Shown: positions 23,499 to 35,067 of the stretch, in pieces
How positions within the stretch are numbered: the stretch's first letter is position 1
How the letters are laid out: the number at the start of each line of letters is the position of its first letter
Assembly (NCBI GenBank): GCA_029891385.1
Contig: JAIWQS010000251.1
Coordinates: 434,001-498,000, forward strand
DNA from: Erythroxylum novogranatense
Lineage: Eukaryota > Streptophyta > Magnoliopsida > Malpighiales > Erythroxylaceae
Length of the DNA stretch: 64,000 nt
Direction of reading: 5' to 3'
The notes under the pieces: model-generated
Seen by the model: the letters and a program-made list of their open reading frames with translations, nothing else
The model's database searches: none
Told to the model about the DNA's origin: nothing
Translations under genes and position numbers: made by a program

Positions 23499-26400
23499 TG
23501 TAACATCCCACCCTCAATTGGAAGGGTAGAACAGTAAATTGGTATAGGATGTGCTAGATTGGGACTTCATAGGACTGCTCATGCATAATAGGATTGTTGT
23601 ATAGTCACAATTGTGCACAGGAATTTATCGCACATGCATACATGACATTTCCGGTTTTCGCGCCTAATGTAATTTCATTGTGATTATCAGAGTTATTGGG
23701 TTTGAAAAATTATTCTGAGTGCACCATAAATCGTTTTCTATTTTTAGGGATTTATGGGAATTTTTCTTGAATTTTCGGATTCTTGCGGACCGAAAAATTC
23801 AAGCGATCGATCGAGTGAGCTTTTCAGATTGAAAAGAATTGCCTAATGGCATTAGATTATTGGATAAACGACGTTAGGAAATTATTTAGTGCCATGATTA
23901 GAGCTTAATTGGGATTGTCACTTAATTAATTAAGATTAACTAGCTTTTGTCTTTTCTATGTTTTAAAAGCCAAGTGTCCATTGACATTTAATAACTTTGT
24001 CTCTTATGCTCTTCACCTCGACACTCCCATGCTTGAAGTCAATAAATTACTTTTAAAAGATGCATTATGTTTGAGTTTTCCTTATCATATCGGCTCTTCC
24101 TTTAACCAAAACAAAGGAAAGTTGCATCCTTCTCATCATCCGAAGGTGCCTTGATCTCCTCTCCTCCTTGACTATTTCCATGTCCTCTCATATAAGTTCC
24201 ACTTGGTATTTTGTTTGCTCCTCTTCCTTCTCATGTAAAGCTAACTCACACCTTGAGTTGATGAGAATCTTTGTGATGCTTAAGATTCTGTGGGTGAGGA
24301 ACTAAGTTAGGAAGTTTTGGAGAGTTGTAAAGTGTTGGAGAATTGAAGAGTTTGCAACTTGATTGGTAAGTCTTGATGGTTGTTTTTATGCTTTTGGTAG
24401 TTAGAAGTATTCATGGAGATCCTTTAAGCATTTATTTGATCATGAAAGTGGTAGGTTTGTATGGGTTACATGCATGCTTGTGTGAGGAAAATGATAGAGT
24501 AGGTAAAGAATGTAAAAGTAAGGTTGTTAATGATGTTTATGAAGTGTAATGAATGGAAATAAAGTAGGGGAATTGTGTATATGTGTGCTGAAAAATCTTG
24601 TGTAAGTATCCAAATACTTGTTGTGTTGAGTTTGTGGCTAAATTGGTGGTGTAAATGAATGTATATTAATGTAGGTAAAGTGATGGAATGGAAGAGGATG
24701 AGGTATAGATGAAATCTGGAAAATTTGCTGTTGAACCTATTGTCATGTTTTGATCATAACTAATTGTGTAGGTGAGAAAATGAGGTGTGGTTTGTGCCCA
24801 ATTAAACTTTAGGATGTTGGCTTCAATTTAGTGTGAAATAGGTGTTGTTAAATTGTAATGCTAGAAGGTCCAAATTTTGCATGGAAAGTTTCTGTTTTGG
24901 GGGTCTGTGAACAGTAACCGAAACCATAACCTATGAGCTTTGCTGATTTTTCTAAATTAATTGAGATGGAATTAGGGAGAATGGTCTTCATTAAAGTTGT
25001 AGAATATTGAGTTATCTTTCCATTTCCACTGATCTTGCTATTTTTAGAGGTGTATATTGAGAGATATGAACTGTTTTCTATGGACTGGTTTTGGGCATGT
25101 TGATGAAACCTAGCTTAAGTATCTGACTTGTGCGTATTCTGCTTGGAAGCAATTTTAGTCATTTTTGTGGACTGAATTGGTGTGAGTGATCTTCTGCAAA
25201 GTTGTAGAGGAAGAAAGTATCTTGAAAATGAGATATGGCATATAATTTTTAGAGGTCAGAGTTGGGAGTTATGATTTTGCAAAAACTGATCCTGCATTAG
25301 GGTGTGAATGGCTGATCATGGCAGTAACTTGCATAATAGTTTTGAAATTGTTAGAAATCGAATTGGAGTTTGAGTTCTTCATTAAACTTGAAGTTTGTGA
25401 TCTTATCTTTTCAGGGGTATAAGGTGGTGAATTTGGTGACAGTTGTGCTAAGAGATATGTTGTTGGGAAAATTACTGTCCAGATTAGTTGATTTCAGTTG
25501 ACTGATTCTTTGTTGAATTGTTTGACCTAGTTAGTTATGTAATTTGATTTTGGATTGTTCATGAAAGTTGTATATGACATTGTGAACTTATTGAGCATAT
25601 TTATGTGGTAATTTTTGGCTGAATAATCAGTGAGTTCTTGAATTTGCAATGTACTTCCCTGTTTTAATGGGATTTGAGTAGGCAGTGACTTTGAAGGGAT
25701 TTTTGACACCCTTAGTGGTGAAATTAATTTTTATGGTCTCATGAAACTTGTAAAGGGTTTCATTATCTTTCCAACAAGGTATAGTTTGCATTTTTTAGAA
25801 ATGTGTAGAAAGAGTTATGGGTGTTGGAAGTTTGGTTGGAAATCAGAAAATAAAGGGGGAAATAAGGGTTATATATATTTAGATATTAATTGTTGAGTTT
25901 TGGTTTCTTTTGTCAATTTCTTTTCCGTCCGACGTTCGATTGACCTGATTCTTGAGGCATCGGATTTGTAACATATTGAATTTCATTTCGTGAGAAATTG
26001 GGAATTTTTAGATGGGAAATTGACGTGGCCCTGGGTAACGGAGCCTTTAATCACTGTTTTGTTTAATTGGGGACCTATAGAGGTCCGAATTGCACACCGT
26101 CAGCGCCAATAGGTTTCTAATTTTTAGACGGACTTTTTTGAGGAAAAAAAATGAGATTAGGGCCGAGAATTCATGAACATGCATATTTCACCTACATGTG
26201 CACAAATTGCATATTTAGTGACTCGTTCTTTCTCTGTTTCTTATAGAGGCCCAAGTGGAGCGCCGTTCTATCGACGGGGCGAAAACTTCCCGACATTAGC
26301 TCAGAAGTAATAGGTGAGTAACCTAGGTGGTTATCTCAATCTATATGTTTATTGTGACTTGATTGCCTATGGGGATTAGTGTGTTCGTGTTTTTCTTGTG

Positions 26401-27378
26401 ACTTGATTGCCTACTACGGGATCTTTGTGGATGTAAAGAATTATAGATCGTGAATTATCATTTATGGACTGTAAATTACTGCTCTTTGGGAATGCTAGAC
26501 TGTTATGTAACTGTTCAATCGAACATGTGCATTCATGCACAAATGCATTAAACTGCTAAAAGGAAAATTGTGAACCGAGGCGCCACTGATACTGAACCGA
26601 GCCTAGAGCTCGACATACTGAAACGAGCCTCGAGCTCGAAGGGAGATAATTCTCCCCAGACGCGTCTACACTGAATACTGTTTATGCGCTCGGTCACGAT
26701 ACTGTAATGAACTGGAAAAGAGTCACATGTGCATTGCATACTGGACTGAATATTTGACATGGTACCGATCGTGTGTGTACCTTTGTTCTATGGTAATCGT
26801 ATTACATTTACCATGATCGTGTCTTTGCGTGCCTATTACTGTGATTGTATTAGCATTGTAACTGTATAATTACTGGATGCGTACTGTATCATGATTATGT
26901 GATGCATGAATTGGGAGAACCATCGATGATGGTTTCTCATTGAGTTCACAAACTCATCCAAAATTGCAATCTATTTTTCAGGATAAAGCGTAGACTGATA
27001 GCTCCCTCAGGACTGTAGAGTCGTGTACTGTGGATTGGCAAGTGAGGCGATGGCTCAAAGGTCGGTCAGCTGGGCTTTCTTTTGGAGACTTATAGTTAGA
27101 TCTGTCCTTTGTACATTACTACATGATACTTAGTGTGCAGTGTTTTGGAACATGTGTAGACTGAAAATACTGACAGTTTGTAAATTTCTGAATTTTAAGT
27201 GAATGAAACGGAATCCAGTTTGGTTTTTAAAAGTTGTCAATTTCTTCGTACTGCTTTATGATTGTGATGCCATGAGGAGTGTAGTGATAGTTGTCAGTAG
27301 GGGTCTCTTAGTATAGGATATGTACCGGAATGACCTACGGGCGTTCCGGTGGGTACCTTATGGTAAGGGGGCACTACA
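23499..27378 (+). repeat. 5' LTR of A3
   Basis: 3,880 bp, from TGTAACATCCCACCC to CACTACA. It is almost identical to the 3' LTR except in a patch around 26380-27280. It contains about 180-205 bp units starting at 24987, 25192, 25378, 25558 and 25738, GAGCCTCGAGCTC-type hairpins near 26600-26640, and hairpins at 26918-26934 and 26941-26956. Confidence 0.95.
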
Positions 27379-27383
27379 TTAGG

Positions 27384-27396
27384 TGGTATCAGAGCA
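27384..27396 (+). promoter_or_regulatory. primer binding site of A3 (initiator tRNA-Met)
   Basis: TGGTATCAGAGCA begins six bases after the LTR end (spacer TTAGG plus one base), as in element H. Confidence 0.92.
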
Positions 27397-27497
27397 TATT
27401 TTGGCATCTTTTGGGAATAGTAATAATGTAGGTATGAATTTGACGGAACTGTTGACACTGATCAGAATTTTTGTTTTGTTTTAGGTCTTCTGTATTA

Positions 27498-27623
27498 GGT
27501 GATCAGGTTGAGCAGCCAGCTGACCAAGGATCAGTGGGAGCAAGTAGAGAGTCTTCTATGCCTCGTACTGAGGAATTGCCTCCTCGAGTTCCCGTGAGAC
27601 GGGAGAGGAGGTATGACTTGCTG
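27498..27623 (+). pseudogene. A3 gag N-terminal piece
   Basis: The frame GDQVEQPADQGSVGASRESS through RRERRYDLL runs up to the solo LTR inserted at 27624, and the next gag codon is at 30657 in the same frame. The first ATG in frame is near 27556 (MPRTEE). A pyrimidine-rich tract ending in TTTTAG lies just upstream (about 27465-27483), so a spliced start is possible. Element H has the corresponding segment. Confidence 0.75.
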
Positions 27624-30600
27624 TGTTAGACCCCGTTCCCTTTTCTTTATTAAATAGGTTTGTTTAAATTATTGGTAAGTTCATTATCTTTTGGCTAGTA
27701 TTAATCGAAGTAGGGAGATCCACGTGATTTAGGTAAGAACAAGAGGAAGGGAAGGAGTTATTTCATCTTTCAAAGAAGAAGAAATCGTGGGTTTCAACCT
27801 AGGTAAGAAAATTTCGAATTTTTGGCTATCTAGTTAGGGTTTCCTCCTTCTTATTGAAAATATATGGTTAGAAGTAGAAGAAGAAGGTAAGAAGAGGAAG
27901 AAGAAACAAAAATCAGATTTGTGTTAGGCTAGGGTTTCGAAAATTATGAAATGTTTTGGTAGGGTTTTGTTGTTAGTTGATTAATAATGGTGGTTTGAAA
28001 GGTATTGGTGAAGGAAAAATGAAAGAAGAAGAAGTATAGTGGCTTAGTTTAAAATTTCAGATTTGGGTAGGATTAGGGTTACGAAATTGGTTAAAAATTT
28101 TGTTAGATTTTGCCTTCTTCTTGGTTAATATGATGATTGAAGATGGTTAGATTAAGAAAGAATGGAAAAGAGAAGGAAAGGGATGCTTGGAAAATTTCAG
28201 ATTTGTGTATGGCCTAGGATATGAAAATTTACGAAATTGGGATTGAATTTGAAGGGATTTTGAGTTCGTATGGCCTAGGAAGGTATAAGAAGAATTAGGT
28301 AAGGTTCGTCGGTTTAATTTTGAGTTTCGTCATGTTTGTAAAATTTCAGCATAGGCATAATTGAGAAATTGGCCTAATTATGTGTTAATGAAGGGTTGTA
28401 TGCCTTGGTTAAGGTAAATTAACATAATTGGAGATATAAGGAAGATCATTAGCTTAAATGTAAGTTTTCATTTTTATTTAAAATTCCAGCACTTTACTCT
28501 TTTATTAATTAGTCTTATTATGATTGAATTAAGGTCAATCATGACGTTTGGAAATTGAGGAGGTCAAAACAATCCATTGGGAAAGTTAACCCAATTTCTA
28601 GCCATCGAAGTCAAGGTGGGTAACTTTTAATAGTTAAGTAATAAGCTACTTAATTGTTTCTTGAATGGTTTTCTATGACTTTCAAACTTTGAATGTATTC
28701 TTGTTTGTGGAATTGTAAACATGTATTATGTGCCTTTGTATGAACTATATTGTGTAAAGATTCATGAAAATGTTTGACAAGTAATAAAGTGCCGAATATG
28801 ATACTTTGATGATCATGTGAAAGTAACTAGTTGTGATGGCCATTTGTGGCAAATACTGATGAATGTTGTAATGTTTGGAAACTTGAATTTTAATGAGAAA
28901 GATGTGAATATGTGGTTTGGATGAATGCCTAAGGTGAAATTGCATGATTTCTTGGGTTTGTAGTGATCCCCTCTGTTTAACAAGTGCGCACTTGTCATAG
29001 GCTTCGCCCGCCTGCCCGCTAGTGGCATAGGAGATCCGAAATCGGACTCCCCTCTGTTCACGGCTACACATGGTCGCCTGTCAAACATGTGTAGTACGTC
29101 CTGATAGGATCACTCAAACCATCTGATATGTGCATTTGTGTTGTTACATGACATTCTTTGATTCCGTTGTAAGTGTTTTATGGTATTAGAAATGAAGTTG
29201 TTGAATGTTAACTTGAAATGAAATTGTTGATGCATGTTTAGCTTATGTTTAATTATTAACCTGTTACCCACGGAGCCGTCGTGCTCACCCCCTTCCTTCC
29301 CTCCACAGGTTTAGAGCGAGAAACTGGGTCGTCGCATCGGGAATGAAGAATTACTCCGATGCTTTTGTTTTTAAGTCTTACTTTTGAAACCAATGCTTTA
29401 ACTAGCATTTTGGGTTTTTATAACCGTTCTTTGGTTTTTGGATGTAGTCGGGCTAAAATGCTCATTAAAGCATTGTAATTGTCCGTTTCATGTAAAGTTT
29501 GAAGGTTTTAAAGTTTCATTGTATATTTGTATATGTTTAAGAATGTATGGTTATGTATGATTATAAGATTTCATGTTTAAGTTTGTAAAAGTAAAGATGT
29601 ATTGGTATGTCTTAAAGAACTTAAATTGATGAATTGCTAGATACCTAGGCTTGCGTTGTTGCCAATTGGAGTTGGGATGGTTTGATTGCTGATTATGTTT
29701 GTGAATTGGAAGATAGAAGTGTTTTTATGCAGGTAGGAGTTAGGTTGGAAATTTTTGGGTTAGGCGTTTTTAGGGAGGTGCTGTCCATTTTTTTAAAAAT
29801 GGGCAGCCACCTATAGTGTGTATTAGACCATTTTAGAGTTAAAATTTGGATAAAAGGTATTTCTTAAAGTTGATAGAGTTTGGCAAGATCTTTAAAGCGG
29901 ATAAAAGGGTTAAGTTTCAATTAGGATGAAAAAGTTATGGGCGTTTGAGATTTCAGATTACTATTCATTTGGTAAATGTTACTATTCATTTGGTAAATGC
30001 TACTATTCATATGGTAATTTGCTAAATACCAACTTTAAACAAGTTTCCATTTCTTCTAATGATAGATATGACTTTTGTTTCCTTCCTAATTGTTTTAAAT
30101 AACCTTATATCCTTCTAGTATAGTTATGTAGGTCAAACTCGATTTCTTTTGATTAAAATGTTATACATTTTCAACTTTTGCAAAGATATGAATAGGTAAG
30201 CTTAGTAAACCTTTAAAACAACTCATGGATGATTCTTTTCTATGTTTATAAGTAAGTTTTGATCGTTTAATTTTATTTGGAAAACTCGGATTTCGGGTAA
30301 AAGGTTATAAATAAATCAAGTTGGATTTTAAGTAAGCCTAGAATAATCGTTTTCTATTTTCTTTGTTACTTTGTCTTTTGACCTTGATTCACATGAGTTT
30401 TGAAATGTTAGTTAACTAGTTAGATTTTCTATCCTTTTAGTGTCGGGTTTTAGTTGGATTTTAGGGCGATGGCGTCGATTTTGCCCGAATGGTCGTTTTG
30501 CGACCTACAAAGGTCCGATTGAGGCATTTTCTGATTTCATTTGACCTAGAGGTCTAGGATTTCGTGGTGAGGAATCGCTTCTTCGTGGGACGCGCGTCCA

Positions 30601-30651
30601 GATGTCACGCAGGACGTCGGACATATGTCGCACCAGGGAGGAGTTCCAACA
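27624..30651 (+). mobile_element. solo LTR, group B, in A3 gag, target duplication TGCTG
   Basis: A 3,028 bp LTR (TGTTAGACCCCG...AGTTCCAACA) is flanked by TGCTG at 27619-27623 and 30652-30656. Its plus orientation is shown by the order of group B landmarks: purine-rich tract, structured block (28960-29130, with stem CTACACAT/ATGTGTAG at 29064-29071 and 29087-29094), CTCACCCCC near 29285, and a repeat cassette (29958-30020). It holds no coding sequence. Confidence 0.93.
29958..30020 (+). repeat. three 21 bp direct repeats
   Basis: Two exact copies of TTACTATTCATTTGGTAAAT plus one base are followed by a third, diverged copy. It occupies the LTR position where other group LTRs carry palindromic cassettes. 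Confidence 0.85.
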
Positions 30652-30656
30652 TGCTG

Positions 30657-31955
30657 CGCAAGCAAGGGGCTGTAGATTTCTATGGCGGTACAGACCCCGC
30701 TGAGGCTGAGGGATGGCTGGAGAGGACGGAGAGAGTCTTCGACCAGATGGACTGCGAACCTGATGAGAGGTTCGATTATGCGGTGTCACTTCTGCAGGGC
30801 CCAGCATATAAGTGATGGAAGACTGTGCCAGGCAGTACCACCAGGCCTTGTTTACTGTCATGGGCTGATTTTCTGAAGGCCTTCAGGGATAACTATATGC
30901 CCAAGATCTATCTCGACATGAAGATGCAGGAGTTTCTGGAACTGAAGCAGGGTCGGATGTCGGTGGCAGAATATGAGGTGAAATTCAATGAGCTGATGGA
31001 TTATGCCACTTTGATGATTCTGACTGAGGCTGATAAGTGCCGGAGGTTCGAGAATGGCCTCAATATTGAGATCCGTACTAGGTTGGCCCGATCAGACATG
31101 GGTACATTCGTTGAGTTGAGGGCTACTGCCGTGAGAGTGGAGCAACTTATGAGGCAGAGACAGGCTGAGATAGCTCGGGGTAAGCGGCCAAGTGACAGTC
31201 AGGGCAGCTCTGGCAGGAGCTTTAGTAAGCGCCAGGGCAGGACTTTCAGGTCTCCAGGAGGTTCGAGACAGTCTGGATTTGGACAGAGAGGGCGATTTGT
31301 ACAGACTGGTAGTGGTAGTGGCAGAGGTTCTGGACAGATTCCTCCAGTGTGCCCGCATTGTGAGAGGAGACACAGTAGGGAGTGTTGGTGGCTTACTGGA
31401 GCCTGCTTGAGATGCGGCTCGACGGAGCATCAGGTTAGGGATTGCCCAGATGCATTGAGAGTTCAGTCTAATGGTAGTGGACGAGTTGGGAGTAGTACGA
31501 CTGTACAGCAAAGTAGAGTGGGTGGATCCGGACAGAGGGGCCGAAGTAGAGGCCGAGGTAGAGCTGAGGGATCCTTTGTGAGGACTGAGGGTCGGGGCAG
31601 CGGACCACAGTCCCAAGCCAGAGTCTACGCCATGACGAGACAGGAGGCCCAGGACTCCCCTGATGTTGTAGCTGGTATGCTTCTCCTTTCTGGTATTGAG
31701 GCATTTGCTTTGCTGGATCCTGGATCCACGCATTCTTTTATTGCACCTCATATGGCATGTAGATTGCATGGGGATAGGGAGATATTACAATATGGGCTAG
31801 AGGTGAGTACACCTCTAGGTACTACTACTGCATTAGGAGAGGTCTGCAGGGGATGCTCGATCCAGGTTGATCAAGCAGTATTGAGAGCAGACCTTATAGT
31901 GTTGCCTCTGAGAGAGATCAATGTAATGCAGGGATGGATCGCCGACGGCCCATAG
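30657..31955 (+). pseudogene. A3 gag and protease
   Basis: One frame runs from the solo-LTR junction to 31955 with a single stop (TGA 30813-30815, in place of a Trp in the tract GPAYK-stop-WK). It shows the gag core (GAVDFYGGTDPAEAEGWLER; FRDNYMPKIYLDMKMQEFLE), an Arg/Gly/Ser-rich linker, a zinc knuckle CLRCGSTEHQVRDC near 31404-31445, and the protease site ALLDPGSTHSFIAPH (DPG is usual in this lineage). Gag assembles the particle and the protease cleaves the polyprotein. After 31955 the frame is lost through small indels. Confidence 0.9.
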
Positions 31956-33041
31956 GGCTATTATGGACTGCTATACCAAGGAGGTTGTTTTGGAGTCTCT
32001 GGTCACCTAGAGCGGTGTTCGAGGAGTCGGTCAGCGATACCGGCCGGATGATCTCTTTCCTTAGTGCTCGAGATTGATCTGAGGAGGTTGTGAGGCATAT
32101 CGGCTCATGTGGTTGACACGAGTTGAGCAGAGGCTTCAGGATATTCCGTGGTTAGGGAATTTCAGATGTGTTTCTGATGAGCTCTGGGTTTGCCACGGAT
32201 CGGGGACGAGTTTACTATTGACCTCGTTTGTCTCGCTCCTATATCTATACCTCCATATAGGATGGCACCTGTGGAATCGAGGGAGTGAAGGCTCGATTGT
32301 GGAGAGTTCTTTGGAAAAGGGTTTTATCAGCCTAGTGTTTCACCATGGGAGCTCCGGTGTTATTTGTGAAGAAAAGGATGGGACTTTGAAGTCGTGCATC
32401 GATTCTGAGCGGTTGAATCGGGTGACGATGAAGAATAAGTATCCACCGCCTAGGATTGATGACTTATTTGATCGATTGCGAGGAGCTCGGTATTCACCAA
32501 GTTAGATCTGCGATCTGGTTACTATCAGTTGAAGATTGCAGAGACTGATGTGCCTAAGAGTGCATTCAGGAGCAGGTATGGGCATTTTGAGTTTCTGGTG
32601 ATGCCGTTTGGGTTGACTAATGCCCCGGCAGCTTTTATGGCCCTGATGAACAAGGTATTTCAGCCCTACCTGGATCAGTTTGTTATTGTTTTCATTGATG
32701 ACATTTTGGTGTATTCGAGGAACAGACAGGAGCATAGTGAGCACTTGAGGATTGTATTGCAGACTATAAGGGAGAGACAGTTGTATGCCAAATTCAGTAA
32801 GTATGAATTTTGGCTGGATCAGGTGATATTTTTGGGGCATATAGTGACTGGAGAGGGTATTCAGGTGGATCCGAGTAAGGTTGAGGCAAGGTCTTTGAAG
32901 TGGGAGGCTCTAAGAATGTCTTGGGAGCTTGGAGTTTCCTCGCTTAGCTGGTTATTACCGGAGTTTTGTCGAGGGGTTTTCATTGATCTCAGCCCCTCTG
33001 ACAAAACTTCTGAGGAAGAATGTGCCATTCAGATGGACTGA
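31956..33041 (+). pseudogene. A3 reverse transcriptase (frameshifted)
   Basis: The first about 350 bases are badly shifted. From about 32345 the RT appears (KDGTLKSCIDSERLNRVTMK, then [13 protein letters not shown]), stops near 32503, and resumes in another frame at 32529 ([20 protein letters not shown], then [14 protein letters not shown]). The active site [13 protein letters not shown] is intact near 32680-32720, and [20 protein letters not shown] marks the connection region. The enzyme copies element RNA to DNA, but this copy is broken by several frameshifts. Confidence 0.88.
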
Positions 33042-33065
33042 GGAGTGTCAGAAGAGCTTTGAGGA

Positions 33066-33587
33066 GTGAAACATCGGTTGACTCATTGCACGGTGTTGGC
33101 TATTCCATCTGGGGATGGAGGATTTGAGGTATACAGTGATGCATCGCATCAGGGATTGGGATGTGTTCTGATGCAGCACGGTAGAGTTATCGCTTATGCC
33201 TCGAGACAGTTGAGGTCTCACGAGGTAAACTATCCTGTTCATGATTTGGAGCTAGCTGCAGTTGTGTTTACTCTGAAGATTTGGAGGCATTACTTGTATG
33301 ATGAGACTTTTCAGATCTTCACAGACCATAAGAGTTTGAGATATTTACTGAGCCAGAGAGAGTTGAATTTGAGACAAAGGAGATGACTTGAGTTGTTAAA
33401 AGACTATGATTGTACAATTGAGTATCACCTTGGGAAAGCTAATGTGGTGGCAGATGCTCTGAGTAGGAAGTCACATACTAGTACAACTCAGATTCAGGCA
33501 ATGAGGTTGCCTAACTTGATTCAGTTGAGGGCTTTGAATGTGCGGTTGAATCTGGAGCAGGATGGAGTCTTATTGGCTACTTTGTGA
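33066..33587 (+). pseudogene. A3 RNase H domain
   Basis: The catalytic residues are all visible: Asp in [13 protein letters not shown], Glu in HDLELAAV, Asp in [11 protein letters not shown] and Asp in [14 protein letters not shown] (33384-33386) interrupts it after LNLRQRR, where Trp is expected. RNase H removes the RNA strand of the hybrid during reverse transcription. Confidence 0.88.
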
Positions 33588-33596
33588 CTGAGACCG

Positions 33597-35067
33597 ATGC
33601 TACTGGACAGGATCATGAGAGTTCAGGACAAGGATCCTGTTTTGGTTAGACTGATTGAGAAAGTAAAAGCTGATTCGAGTTCTAAGTTTGACTTGAGAGA
33701 TGAGACTTTATGGATGGCACAGAGGCTTTGTGTGCCTGATGTGGATGACTTAAGGCGAGAGATATTGGAGGAGGCTCATATGGCCACATATGCTATGCAT
33801 CCTGGTACTACCAAGATGTATAACACTCTAAAGCAACATTTACGGTGGCTGGCATGAAGAAGCGGTGTAATGAGTTTGTGTCAGATGTTTGACGTACAAG
33901 CGAGTTAAGCCGAGCACCGGGCTCGATAGGGAAGCTTCATTCGTTGCCGATTCCGGAGTGGAAATGGGAACGAATCACCATGGATTTCATTATGGGGTTG
34001 CCTAGAACGCCGAGGCAGCATGATGTTATCTGGGTTATAGTGGACCGGTTGACTAAATCGGCCCATTTCTTGCCAGTAAGGGAGAATAATACTATGGATC
34101 AGTTGGCCCGTAAGTATGTGGCGAGATAGTGAGGCGCATGGGGTCCCGATGTCGATAGTGTCGACGAGGATCCCGATTTACTTCGAGATTTTGGCAGAGC
34201 CTGCAGTCTGCTATGGGTACTAGATTGAATTTCAGTACAGCATTTCATCCTCAGACAGATGGGTAGAGTGAGAGGACGATTAAGACTGTTGAGGATATGC
34301 TTCGGGCTTGTGTATTGGAGTTTAGAGGAGTATGGGATCAGTATCTAGCCCTGATTGAATTTCCTTATAACAACCATTATCACAGTAGCATCGGGATGGC
34401 ACCTTATGAGGCATTGTATGGGCGACCGTGTAGATCACCGTTGTATTGGGATGAAGAGGGTGTGAGGATGATTAAGGGTCCTAAGCTGATTCAGGATACT
34501 GTTGATAAGGTGAAACTGATTCGGAGTCGCATCAAAGCGGCTCAGGATAGACAGAAGAGCTATGTGGATCAGCATAGGAGGGACATTGAGTATAATGTGG
34601 GCGATAGAATGTTCTTACGGGTGTCACCGTGGCGTGGGGTACTGAGATTTGAGAAAAAGGGTAAGTTAAGCCCTAGGTACATTGGTCCATATGAGATCAC
34701 TGAGAGGATAGGACCTTTGGCCTACAGGTTAGCTTTACCGAGTGAGATGTCTCAGTTGCATGACGTCTTTCATGTGAGTATGCTCCGTAGATATCGGTCA
34801 GACCCGACACATGTCATACCGGCTCAGGAGATTGAGATCTCTAGTAATCTGAGTTATGTAGAGGAGCCGATACGGATTATTGGGTCACAGGTGAAGCAAT
34901 TGAGGAACAAGAGTATTCCACTGGTGAAAGTTCTCTGGAGGAACCATTCGACTGAGGAGGCTACCTGGGAGACCGAGGAGCATATGAGGAGACAGTATCC
35001 TCACCTGTTCGCGCAATCAGGTAAGAATTTTGAGGACGAAATTTTTATTAGGAGGGGGGAATTGTAA
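33597..35067 (+). pseudogene. A3 integrase with chromodomain (several stops)
   Basis: The N-terminal zinc-binding part begins EEAHMATYAMHPGTTKMYN (33765 on) but is lost after 33857. The core reappears at 33944 (ERITMDFIMGLPRTP, first catalytic Asp; VDRLTKSAHFLPV). The region around 34130-34290 is shifted, with a stop before SERT, where the catalytic Glu lies. From 34297 the frame is open to the end (AYNN-type region, then PYEALYGRPCRSPLYWDEE), and the chromodomain is LRNKSIPLVKVLWRNHSTEE followed by ATWE. Chromodomains of this group are known to direct integration to H3K9-methylated chromatin. The C-terminus overlaps the polypurine tract. Confidence 0.9.
35050..35062 (+). promoter_or_regulatory. 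polypurine tract of A3
   Basis: AGGAGGGGGGAAT directly precedes the 3' LTR. The conserved phrase GAGGACGAAATTT lies just upstream, as in B5 and H. It primes plus-strand synthesis. Confidence 0.9.

Noticed and set aside
28745..29088. Minus-strand frames of about 100 codons
   Set aside because: They cover the structured GC block and neighbouring LTR sequence of the solo LTR 27624-30651; no domain.
31092..31769. 225-codon minus-strand frame
   Set aside because: Antisense of the Gag linker and protease of A3, rich in Ser/Thr/Pro as expected for an antisense shadow.
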